Shown: positions 1-8,404 of the stretch, piece by piece
Layout of the letters: every line of letters begins with the position of its first letter
Numbering within the stretch: the first letter of the stretch is position 1
NCBI RefSeq assembly: GCF_002929705.1
Contig: NZ_PJIN01000002.1
Location: 186,001 to 250,000 of the forward strand
Length of the DNA stretch: 64,000 nt
DNA from: Arthrobacter sp. N199823
GTDB lineage: Bacteria > Actinomycetota > Actinomycetes > Actinomycetales > Micrococcaceae
Direction of reading: 5' to 3'
The notes under the pieces: generated by a model
The model's input: only the letters and a program-made list of their open reading frames with translations
What the model was told of the DNA's origin: nothing
Database searches by the model: none
Program-made: the position numbers and the translations under genes

Positions 1-1
1 C

Positions 2-634
2 GCCGGCGACCTCAATGGCGACTCGAAGCCAGATCTACTGGCGATTCGTCCAGACGGTACCCTTTGGTTCTACGCGGGCAGTGGCAGGATCTCGGCCAAC
101 AGTTCCGGCTATGCACCCGCGCTCAAAATCGGCACATACTGGAACTCATTCAAGGACGTTGTTGCTGTTGGGGACATGAACGCCGACGGCAGGGCGGACC
201 TCATGGCCGCCCGCGCTGATGGGTCGCTGTGGTTCTACGCCGGGATCGGGTCCGTCTCGAGCGTCAACAACGGATTCGCCGCCGCCAAAAACCTGGGGGT
301 CCAAGACTGGGTTGCCGCCTCGAAGTTCATTGGTTCAAAGGATTTCAACAGTGACGGGCGGAACGATCTGCTCTCCGTCGACGGCGCAGGGGCGTTGTGG
401 TTCAGGGCCGGGACAGGAACCTTTACATCGGGCACCGGGTTGCGGACCCCGGCCAGGATCGGCAGTTCAGGATGGAACGCCTACGGCACAGTTCTTGGTG
501 TCGGCGACACTAACCTGGACGGGAAGAACGATTTGGTCGGGATAAACAGTAACGGCAGTCTTTGGTTCTACCCAGGAACCGGAATGAAGATTTCGCCGTT
601 CCGTGCGGGGGTCAATCAAGGAGCGCTCCGGTAG
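2..634 (+). CDS. FG-GAP/VCBS repeat surface protein, C-terminal fragment
   Basis: The reading frame is open from the window edge to a TAG stop, so the start of the gene lies outside. The visible ~210 residues are repeats of the FG-GAP/VCBS type: aspartate-rich loops (GDLNGDSKPDLL, GDMNADGRADLM, DFNSDGRNDLL, DTNLDGKNDLV) spaced about 55-60 residues apart, each followed by a strand reading GSLWFY or similar. Such loops bind calcium in beta-propellers of secreted or wall-attached proteins. The catalytic or adhesive part, if any, is not visible. It is followed at short distance by galE, which fits a cell-surface locus. The repeat call is firm; the function is unknown. Confidence 0.8.
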   Translation, partial: AGDLNGDSKPDLLAIRPDGTLWFYAGSGRISANSSGYAPALKIGTYWNSFKDVVAVGDMNADGRADLMAARADGSLWFYAGIGSVSSVNNGFAAAKNLGVQDWVAASKFIGSKDFNSDGRNDLLSVDGAGALWFRAGTGTFTSGTGLRTPARIGSSGWNAYGTVLGVGDTNLDGKNDLVGINSNGSLWFYPGTGMKISPFRAGVNQGALR

Positions 635-700
635 CTTCAAGGTGTCGGATGGATTCACTCGAATTACTGGGGAGTTGGACATGCAGATAGGCTGGAGGGT

Positions 701-1714
701 ATGAAGGTATTGGTTACCGGCGGCGCCGGATATATAGGTTCACACACAGTTCTCTGTCTACTGGAAGCCGGTCACAGCGTTGTTGTGCTGGACAATCTCG
801 CAAACTCCTCAGTTGAGTCCCTGCGTAGAGTTGAGGAACTGACTGGCAAGCGTGCTGAGTTTGTTGAACTCGACTTGTTGGATGCCTCGGGTGTGGACTC
901 CTTGTTCGCAAGTTCGGGTTTCGATTCCGTCATTCACTTTGCCGGTCTGAAGGCTGTGGGGGAGTCGGTAGCGGAGCCCCTTCGGTACTACCAGAACAAC
1001 ATCGTTGGGACGCTGAACCTGCTGGCTTCCATGGATAAGCACAGTGTCCGCACCTTGGTGTTCAGTTCCTCCGCCACGGTATACGGTGCCAGTGAGGAAG
1101 TCCCGCTCATCGAGAAGATGCCGCTCGACGCGACAAACCCCTATGGACGGACCAAGGAGCAGATCGAGGATATCCTGTCCGACCTGGGTGCCGCCGATTC
1201 CACGTGGAGGGTAGCACTGCTGCGCTACTTCAACCCCGTGGGCGCCCACCCGTCCGGACGCATTGGGGAAGACCCCCGCGGCATCCCGAACAATCTGCTG
1301 CCGTTCGTGGCGCAGGTTGCCGTGGGGCGCCGGGAGAAGGTCATGGTGTTCGGCAACGACTACCCGACTCCCGATGGCACCGGCGTGCGCGACTACATCC
1401 ACGTCATGGACCTGGCTGCCGGGCACTTGGCTGCACTCGACTACCTGCCAACCCATGCAGGTGTTTTCCGCTGGAACTTGGGAACCGGCAACGGCTCATC
1501 GGTGCTCGAGGTCATTCAAGCCTTCGGTGACGCTGCGGGCAGGCCCATCCCGTTCGAGTTTGCCGCCCGCCGTCCTGGCGATGCAGCAGTGAGCTACGCC
1601 GACCCGTCGGCTGCCTTGGCAGACCTAGGCTGGTCGGCCCGCCGGAACTTGGCGCAGATGTGTGAAGACCACTGGCGTTGGCAGTTCAACAACCCGCAAG
1701 GCTACAAAGCGTAA
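701..1714 (+). CDS. galE: UDP-glucose 4-epimerase GalE
   Basis: Interconverts UDP-glucose and UDP-galactose (Leloir pathway) in the cytoplasm, supplying galactose for surface glycans. The 337 residues match the usual length. An N-terminal Rossmann motif GGAGYIG is at residues 7-13, the catalytic S124 lies in SSSATVYG, and the YxxxK pair is Y148/K152 in NPYGRTK. The ATG is preceded by GGAGGG at rather short spacing. It sits between a surface repeat protein and a group II intron relic that begins 17 bases after the stop codon, and shares the region with glycosyltransferase and acyltransferase genes. A related epimerase specificity (UDP-GlcNAc) cannot be excluded. Confidence 0.93.
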   Translation: MKVLVTGGAGYIGSHTVLCLLEAGHSVVVLDNLANSSVESLRRVEELTGKRAEFVELDLLDASGVDSLFASSGFDSVIHFAGLKAVGESVAEPLRYYQNNIVGTLNLLASMDKHSVRTLVFSSSATVYGASEEVPLIEKMPLDATNPYGRTKEQIEDILSDLGAADSTWRVALLRYFNPVGAHPSGRIGEDPRGIPNNLLPFVAQVAVGRREKVMVFGNDYPTPDGTGVRDYIHVMDLAAGHLAALDYLPTHAGVFRWNLGTGNGSSVLEVIQAFGDAAGRPIPFEFAARRPGDAAVSYADPSAALADLGWSARRNLAQMCEDHWRWQFNNPQGYKA

Positions 1715-1731
1715 CTCTTGACATTCCGGAT

Positions 1732-2457
1732 GTGGGCCCAGCATGGGCATTTGCTTGGAGGTGAAAGTCCTCTGAAGGAGAAGGTGGTTTACCTTCTAGT
1801 CGATGGCAACGGCGTCACCGTGAGGTGGGGTGGGAAGGAAGCCGGAGGCAAAACCCTGCACCGAGGGACACAAACCGTATACAAGGCATGCTGGTTTGGG
1901 TAAGTCAGCAACAGATGGTGAAGCCCGTTCCACCGAAACGGGCAGTGTGTAAACGCGGCGGCGGCAGAGGGAAAGTATATGTTCTTACCTGGGGAGGTCT
2001 GTTCCAGCGCGTCATCCTTCAGCCCGGGGTGGAGCGGTGTCCGGCTTTAAGGGTCGTTACTGATGGGGCAGAAGTCAGCCGAGGCCATAGTACCTACCGG
2101 AATTTTGTTGGTGTTAGGGAAGGGCTGAACGCTGCGAATTGATGTTTTGAAGCGATATTTCACGTGTTCACATGTGGATCGCAGCCAACCCACGAGCGTG
2201 GTGGGACAGAGAATGTTAGGAGGGACCGGTGAATCCGGGAGTGCCCCTTTCTGTGCGTAGCAGTCGCGCTTACTGGCGTATTGCGGGATCACCCATCCTG
2301 ACACGGACATTGCCCAATGAATACTGGGCAGATGGTGGCCTCATTCTCTTTCGCGATGCATGGGATCGTTTTCAACGAACTTGCGAACCGCCGTATGCGA
2401 GGCCCGCACGCAAGGTGGTGTGAGAGGAGGGGCTGGAAACCCGCCCCTCCTCTCGAT
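1732..2457 (+). mobile_element. Group II intron relic without reverse transcriptase
   Basis: The stretch reads like a bacterial group II intron ribozyme: a 5' end starting GTGGGCCCAGCATGGGC, the typical internal text GGCAGAAGTCAGCCGAGGCCATAG near 2070-2090 (written here only as a pattern; key part CAGAAGTCAGCCGAGG), a domain V-like segment at 2381-2421 closed by TTGCG/CGCAA, and a domain VI-like 12-bp stem at 2422-2454 followed by GAT. The total length is about 726 bases, whereas an intron with its maturase is usually 1.8-2.5 kb. No reverse transcriptase ORF is present. The stem assigned to domain VI is perfectly paired, so the unpaired branch-point adenosine expected there is not seen. It lies just 3' of galE and outside any coding frame. 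Boundaries are inferred from the ends, not proven. Confidence 0.72.
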
Positions 2458-2499
2458 TCGGCATACAGGGGCCGCTGAAACTCGGGTGCGGATGCCAGC

Positions 2500-4464
2500 C
2501 TAGTTGCAGGCGTCAATTCTGTAGAGCCTGGCCTGTCCTTCTTGATCTATCAGGGTCAGGCCTGGGTTGGCAGCCAACTCTTCCGAAGTCGGGAACGGTA
2601 TCACCATTTTATTGATGGCCTTCAACCCAAAGTCCAGAACATAGAACGCATTGAGCCGTTCTACAGACTCGCAAACAGCAGGGTTGCTCATTATTTGTCC
2701 CAGCATTTCAGTCACTGTCTTGTCATCGTCGCTTCGCGGACTGCTGACAGCTGGAAGGATGACGTTTCTATTTGCGAGGGCGTAGACCAATGATGCGCCC
2801 GTGGCGGGGTTGCCAATAACTGTGGCACCGGCGGGGATCGTGTCGTCAGAGCGGGAAATAAGTTTGGCTTCATCTGTTGATAGAAGCGGGGAGTTCGGGG
2901 TAAGACTGTACGTGCGGGATCCGCTCTCCTGAGCTGCGTCTACGGAGTTATCTTGGGCAGCAACGCCCAAAGCCAGAGCAGCCAGCGTGCCGAATGTCAG
3001 AATCCCGATCCAGCCCACCCGTGATTCCCTCAGGCTGTTCGGGATTCGGTCGCTGAGTGAATCAAACAGCCATACAGCTCCGAGTACCGTCAGCGGCAAC
3101 GCTGCGACGGGCAGCATCGCCGCTAGCCGGAAGCTGTCGTTGTAGAAGACCCCTGTGATAAAGGAGCGGAGTTCCTCTTCTGCGAAGCCGGAGGCCACAA
3201 CGTAAAACATGATCCCAACCGTAAAAATACCCAGGAACCACACCTTCTTTCGATCTTTGGTGATTGCCAACAGACCAACGACTGTAAGGCCAAGGATTAC
3301 CCAGGAAATTGGGTGGCGCAGGGGTGCCGAAGTGAGGGCTTCACCGAGTGCTTGGGCGATGGTTTGCGTGGGTGGCCAGAAAGATGCCGCCTCGCTGGGC
3401 CGCAGCTCTCCCCAAACTGTGTGCAAAAGGGGCAGATACACCAAGACGACTACAACTGAGCCAATGTACTGGGCCCAGCCTATTTCTTGCCTGTATTTAC
3501 GGCTGCATTGCTTGACCAGCCAAAACAACAGCAAGGGAATAGCGTAGGCAGCCAGCGCCAAGAATACGCTTGGGTGCGCCAGTGCGAGGCCGGGAGTGGC
3601 CACTGCCAAGAGGATCCATGCCAGCCAAGGATGGGGTCGGGAACCGAATGACAGGCCAAGTGCGTCCGACCCCAGTGCGACCACTGCTGGCAATATGGCA
3701 ATGGCCAAATAGTTTGGATACAGGACACCAAAATCGACCAGCAGGTAGGGGAAAGCACCAAAAGCTCCTGTGAGGGCACCTGACACCAGCACCACTGAAG
3801 GGCGAACACCTGCAATCCTTGTTGCCAGATACATTCCTGAGACAGTCCAAACTAAGGCGCCGATCACTATGTTGACGCTGTTGATGCCGACAGGGATGGA
3901 AGCGTTGCTTGTCTGGATAACAAGTGCTACTAGGTCGTGCCAGGCCGCTGGATAGAAGGATGCTGGGCCGTTGGCTTGGAGGCTGCCCAGAAAACGCGAT
4001 GAACCGTTGCCGGAGTCGAGGATTAGGCGAAGTGCGCTCAAATGGAAGACGTTGTCATATGACTGGGAAATGTTTTCAGGGGCAATGAACATACGGGTAA
4101 ATCGCCACGCCACAACTGTGGCGCCGAAACCTATCCCCAGCAAAAGCGCGCCAACCATTGGGCGGGCGGGCAGATTCCACAACGGCCTGTCGGCATCAGA
4201 TTTGCGTATGACCAGCCAGTACCGGATCCCCAACCCTGCGAGTGCTGCAAGGGCTGTCACCAGCACAAGAGCCAGAAGGGACCAGCGGACATGGGCCATT
4301 TGAGCGGTAATTGCGCCAACGCCAATGAGCGTGACAGATAAGGGTGCAGAAACGCCTAGCCATGTCATTCCTCTGGCGCCGAGGCAACGGGCCAGTATTG
4401 CGCCCGGCAGGAAAACTATCAACATCGCTGAGACCAACGTTGGGAAAATTTGAAGCCATGTCAT
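2500..4464 (-). CDS. Large polytopic membrane protein, DUF6541-like
   Basis: A 654-residue protein dominated by hydrophobic segments (at least a dozen), starting with an uncleaved signal-like helix and ending in a ~150-residue soluble C-terminus. The architecture (long loop between TM helices early on, many short TM hairpins, extracytoplasmic tail) resembles DUF6541 or GT-C type proteins that occur in actinobacterial surface polysaccharide loci. I recognise no catalytic motif with certainty. It is transcribed in the same direction as the asparagine-synthase-like gene about 200 bases upstream, and opposite to galE. A role in assembly or modification of a surface glycan is inferred from the neighbours only. 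Confidence 0.7.
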   Translation of the reverse strand: MTWLQIFPTLVSAMLIVFLPGAILARCLGARGMTWLGVSAPLSVTLIGVGAITAQMAHVRWSLLALVLVTALAALAGLGIRYWLVIRKSDADRPLWNLPARPMVGALLLGIGFGATVVAWRFTRMFIAPENISQSYDNVFHLSALRLILDSGNGSSRFLGSLQANGPASFYPAAWHDLVALVIQTSNASIPVGINSVNIVIGALVWTVSGMYLATRIAGVRPSVVLVSGALTGAFGAFPYLLVDFGVLYPNYLAIAILPAVVALGSDALGLSFGSRPHPWLAWILLAVATPGLALAHPSVFLALAAYAIPLLLFWLVKQCSRKYRQEIGWAQYIGSVVVVLVYLPLLHTVWGELRPSEAASFWPPTQTIAQALGEALTSAPLRHPISWVILGLTVVGLLAITKDRKKVWFLGIFTVGIMFYVVASGFAEEELRSFITGVFYNDSFRLAAMLPVAALPLTVLGAVWLFDSLSDRIPNSLRESRVGWIGILTFGTLAALALGVAAQDNSVDAAQESGSRTYSLTPNSPLLSTDEAKLISRSDDTIPAGATVIGNPATGASLVYALANRNVILPAVSSPRSDDDKTVTEMLGQIMSNPAVCESVERLNAFYVLDFGLKAINKMVIPFPTSEELAANPGLTLIDQEGQARLYRIDACN

Positions 4465-4660
4465 AAAGTCTGGAGATCTCCTACGGGCACCTGCCCAAAT
4501 GTGCTACGTGGTTTGCCGTAGGCATGACCAATTCTAGCAATGCGGAAAGATGGGCAAAGTGAGCCGTCGAGAGGAACCTTGGGGCAGGGGCACTCGAGGG
4601 AGTATGGTGGCTGGAGGATTCAGCCGCCATTATTTCGCAATGGTTATGGCTCGGACGCCC

Positions 4661-6283
4661 TCAATCGCCGCCGGGCGTGTCGCCAGCCGTGAAGATACGG
4701 CACTGGCTGTTCCAAGTATCTGTCAGGAATTCATCGGCATAGGCTCCCAGCAGGTTGCCGCCACTGCGCGTGAATTTGTAGAGCTGGGCTGCGCTCATTC
4801 CGTTAACGAACCAGTTGAAGCCCATAGGATGATTTTGCACGGCCCTGGCTGTGATCGTGCGCTCGGCCAGGCTGAGCAGCCCCACTTTGCGCAGGACAGC
4901 CTTGACCGCTTCACGCTTGCCCTTGGAAACGTTGGTTGGGGCAAAAGTGAGCAATTCCTGGCCTGTGGCCGCGGCATAGCGGCGGTTGACATAACCTTCA
5001 TACCAGTCACGGTTGCGTGTGATGTTGGGGTGCAAGTCGCCCCAGGCAAGGTAGATCTCACGGTCCAGCATGGGCAACGCCCAGTCGTAGCCAAAGAACT
5101 CGTAATTTCGCACCGAGTTGTTGATGTACTTCGTCTGGCGTTCACGAACGTTCCAGTACTCCAACGCGGTCAGGCGGGATTCAATCGAGCCGTCGTAGCC
5201 AATTTCGTCTAGGAAAGCGTCGATAGTCTTGAGTAGCCGGGCATTCTTATAGGCGGCGCCATTGTCCGGTTGCAGGGTGTAATGGTGGTGCAGGATGAGA
5301 TCCTTGATTTGTTCTCGGGAAACGCTGGCGTCATCCAGAATTTCCTCGTCATGCATGTTTCCCACAATGGTGTGGCCCGGCAGGAAGATGGCATCGTCGT
5401 CGACCAGCCCCTGCTCCTTGAGCCAGCGGACTGCAAACCAGTCCTGGACGTGGGAAAGGGAAGCCCCTGCGTGGGTGAACTTGATGAAATCTGCCGTTTC
5501 GACGGTGTTCCAGTTGCTTCGGATCTCTTCTTCCACGTAAGGGCAGAACAACCACTTTTGCCCCAGCGCCGCGGCCACTTTTTCGCTGATGAGCACCTCA
5601 GACGTCCTGCCCGTGCCGTAGGTGAAGTTCACGACGTTCTCGTAGCCGGCGTCCTTGAGGTAGACGCTGAGCAGCCGTGAATCCAGTCCGCCGCTGAGAG
5701 GGACCACCAATTGGCGACCGTTGGCCTGGGCCAACAGTCTCGACATGGTCGCGTCGAGCGCGGCCGTGAAGTGCTTGTCCACGGCAGCTGTCTCGGTGAT
5801 GTGCAGGCCGGAGTATTCCAGCCGGCGGTGGAAGATACTGGTGACGTCCCCCGAACGGCTGATCGAGACCAGTTCCCCGGCCTGAACCTGGGCAACCCCC
5901 GCGTAGAGCGTGTTGCGGCCTGCTGCGTAGGCTGAATGACGGAACTCAATGCGGGAGTCGTAGTCGGCCGCGTAATTAGCTCCTGTACGTCCAAGTGCCA
6001 AGGCATCATCGGAAACTGCCACGACACCGCCGTCGACCGAGTAAAACAGCGGGAAGCTGCGGATGGGATCCTCGATGAGAGTCACCTCGTCATCGGTGAG
6101 TACCAGTGCCGCGTAGTGGCCCGTAACCGTGCGAAGCCCCTCCACGGGCCCACCTTTGAGGGCCAAGATCCGGACAAGCTGATCGTCACAGCGTTCATCG
6201 CCCACCACCCAGAGTGTGGTCGAATCGGAGACGGAATGAGAGCGCCACTGGCGGCGCGTGAGGATGGGAGACACAAAAGACAT
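4661..6283 (-). CDS. Asparagine synthase-like (AsnB-family) amide-forming enzyme
   Basis: A 540-residue protein with the ATP-pyrophosphatase signature SGGLDS at residues 197-202, preceded by a remnant of the N-terminal glutaminase-like beta fold (residues ~20-155). True glutamine-dependent AsnB has Cys at position 2; here the protein begins MSFV, so it should not hydrolyse glutamine itself. Relatives of this kind adenylate a carboxylate and form amides in glycan, peptide or antibiotic pathways. It lies head to head with a GT4 glycosyltransferase and next to a polytopic membrane protein, which suggests amidation of a uronic acid or similar carboxylate of a surface polymer; that is inference. 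A lasso-cyclase-like role is unlikely, since no precursor peptide gene is visible. Confidence 0.75.
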   Translation of the reverse strand: MSFVSPILTRRQWRSHSVSDSTTLWVVGDERCDDQLVRILALKGGPVEGLRTVTGHYAALVLTDDEVTLIEDPIRSFPLFYSVDGGVVAVSDDALALGRTGANYAADYDSRIEFRHSAYAAGRNTLYAGVAQVQAGELVSISRSGDVTSIFHRRLEYSGLHITETAAVDKHFTAALDATMSRLLAQANGRQLVVPLSGGLDSRLLSVYLKDAGYENVVNFTYGTGRTSEVLISEKVAAALGQKWLFCPYVEEEIRSNWNTVETADFIKFTHAGASLSHVQDWFAVRWLKEQGLVDDDAIFLPGHTIVGNMHDEEILDDASVSREQIKDLILHHHYTLQPDNGAAYKNARLLKTIDAFLDEIGYDGSIESRLTALEYWNVRERQTKYINNSVRNYEFFGYDWALPMLDREIYLAWGDLHPNITRNRDWYEGYVNRRYAAATGQELLTFAPTNVSKGKREAVKAVLRKVGLLSLAERTITARAVQNHPMGFNWFVNGMSAAQLYKFTRSGGNLLGAYADEFLTDTWNSQCRIFTAGDTPGGD

Positions 6284-6391
6284 ACGGTAATTCTCTCACT
6301 TGCAGTGGTGTGGCAGATACGAGCAAAAGGGTTCCGCGTCCCCGCGTAGAATGTCACGGACCGGCGCCAACAGAAAAGGGCACTTTAGAAA

Positions 6392-7555
6392 ATGCACGTA
6401 CTATTTGTACCTTCCTGGTATCCAGCTGACCCGACTGACTTCTCCGGCAGTTTCTTCATCGAGCAAGCCCAGGCACTCGTCCATGCCGGACACACGGTCG
6501 GCGTCATCAGTGTCAAGGGCATTCCGATATATTCCCCGTCCCAAATCCGGGGAAAGTCAGCTGGAATTCGCCACAGTGTTGAGGTTGGCATCAACACTTA
6601 CCGTCTGGATAAAGTGTTGCCATTTCCCAAGGTTCCCGGCGGCAATGAACGCGTCATCCTGCATGCATGGCGGACGCTGCTGACCCGGTATATTCGCGAA
6701 AACGGCAAGCCTGATGTCCTTCATGCCCATGCTATGTTCCCTGGCGGGGTGGTGGCCCATGCACTCTCGGATGAGTTCGGGATACCTTTCATAGTCACCG
6801 AACACAGGCCCTCGTCCATGGACAGGCTCAAGGAAAAATGGAACGGAGTCCATGGGCGCCGGGCTGCAACTGCTGCTTCGTCCTTGGTGGCGGTGGCTCG
6901 GGGGTTTGTGCCGGAGCTCAATGGGGCCTATGGGCTTGGTCAGGACAAGTGGGAGTACGTACCTGGGCTCCTGAGCCCCCAATTCCAGAACATTCCCACA
7001 CGCACTGCCCCGGACGGCCCCTTCATATTCGGTCATGTCTCACATCTCGACCCCGGCAAACGGGTGGACAGGTTGATTGGAGCTTTTGCTGATCAATTCC
7101 GCGACCTGGAAAATGTACGATTGAGAATCGCAGGGGATTCCGTTCACAAATCCGGTTTGATGGCTCTAGCCGCACAACAGGGCGTCGCCGACAAGGTCGA
7201 CTTTGTGGGCGCTATCGCACGGGAAAACATCGTTGCCGAATTCAGCTCGTCCCACGTCTTTGTCCTACCAAGTGTTGCTGAGGCGTTCGGCACTGTTCTC
7301 TGGGAGGCCATGGCCTGCGGCCTGCCGCTGATTTCAACAGCAACCTGGGCGGGGAAAAACGCAATAGTCGAGGCCAACGGCATGCTATCCGGCATCGACA
7401 ATACTGAAGAGCTGGGCCAGACGATGGTTCGCATGAAGGAAAACTTCCACTCCTACGATCCTGCTACGATCCGGGCCATTTGCGTGGACCATTGCGGGCG
7501 AGAGACGTTCGTTTCCCAGTATGAGGGCATCTACGCCAAGGCGATGGAACGCTAG
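6392..7555 (+). CDS. Glycosyltransferase family 4 (GT-B fold)
   Basis: A 387-residue cytoplasmic glycosyltransferase. The N-terminal acceptor domain begins MHVLFVPSWYP and has a glycine-rich turn at FSGS. The C-terminal nucleotide-sugar domain contains FGHVSHLDPGKRVDRLI near residues 213-229 and the retaining-enzyme EX7E motif as E297 and E305 in VAEAFGTVLWEAMACG. The length is normal for GT4. It is divergent from the AsnB-like gene (109 bases apart). It probably transfers a hexose during exopolysaccharide or wall glycan synthesis; donor and acceptor cannot be read from the sequence. Confidence 0.87.
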   Translation: MHVLFVPSWYPADPTDFSGSFFIEQAQALVHAGHTVGVISVKGIPIYSPSQIRGKSAGIRHSVEVGINTYRLDKVLPFPKVPGGNERVILHAWRTLLTRYIRENGKPDVLHAHAMFPGGVVAHALSDEFGIPFIVTEHRPSSMDRLKEKWNGVHGRRAATAASSLVAVARGFVPELNGAYGLGQDKWEYVPGLLSPQFQNIPTRTAPDGPFIFGHVSHLDPGKRVDRLIGAFADQFRDLENVRLRIAGDSVHKSGLMALAAQQGVADKVDFVGAIARENIVAEFSSSHVFVLPSVAEAFGTVLWEAMACGLPLISTATWAGKNAIVEANGMLSGIDNTEELGQTMVRMKENFHSYDPATIRAICVDHCGRETFVSQYEGIYAKAMER

Positions 7556-8404
7556 ATCGAACGAAAATACTCGATGTACAGTGGCTGCGGCAGCGAGTAT
7601 TTTTAGGGTTTGCGTCCTCACTAGACTTAAATATCATGCCCAGTTCGCGAACGGCGTGGACTATCGGAATGGAGCACCTGCTGGTCTCCGGCCACAGACG
7701 CTCATATTGTTCTTGGCGCCATTGCTGGGCGCTGGTGAGCTGCATTCAGCTCTTCCTTGCAGGGACAATCAAGTGGTGGCCGAAATCAAGGCCATTCCAT
7801 ATGTTGGCTGTCTCGGCACAGTTGTTGGCCAACAGCGCCCAAATGCATCTAACGTTCACACACCTCCCGAACTGGTCCGGGCCGGAGCCCAGCTCATTCG
7901 CCGACAAGTTGCCATCCCCTGCCACCCAAGCGAGTCCTTTCAGCAACTACGTGGTGCAGTAGTCAAATCGTTCGCGGATCTCCGCACCACCGGGATGGTG
8001 ATAACCAAGCTTTTTTGTAATATCTAGCGGAACTCCAACGGGTTCTGCGCCGTGGAAGACCGTCCAGTCAACACTCCAGCTGGACGATTTGCAGTTGCCA
8101 GTGTTTGCATAGCGGCTTCAAGATGCTCGCGCAGTATTTCAGTCTCCCCGCGGCACCCGGGCATTGACAGACACGCTGGCAAGTAGCCAACTAACCGTTG
8201 TTTTGCTACTGAGCAGGATGGTTTAGAGTGGCATATTTGGAATTCCGGGCCTGCTGATAACGGTGTGGTTCGTCACGGATAACAGTTGGCAGTTCTATCC
8301 CCCCAGCCCTGAACTGGTGCGAGACTGTAGACTACTGCAGGGGAAAATTTAAGGTGTGCAGCAAGTGCACGGCTTGACGCCAACCATTTAGAGGTACAAA
8401 TTAT
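7556..8404. other. 849-base gap with a possible decayed gene on the minus strand
   Basis: No intact gene is convincing here. On the minus strand, 7746-8072 reads as one nearly open frame of about 110 codons with a single TAG at 7947-7949. Its amino-acid composition looks protein-like (for example GVPLDITKKLGYHHPGG and WVAGDGNLSANELG), whereas the plus-strand ORFs in the gap look like translated noise. I do not recognise the family. The final ~150 bases before 8405 should contain the promoter of the acyltransferase gene. Confidence 0.35.

Noticed and set aside
7521-8027. 168-codon plus-strand frame after the glycosyltransferase
   Set aside because: It overlaps the end of the glycosyltransferase gene, has no ribosome site, and its translation looks random compared with the opposite strand.
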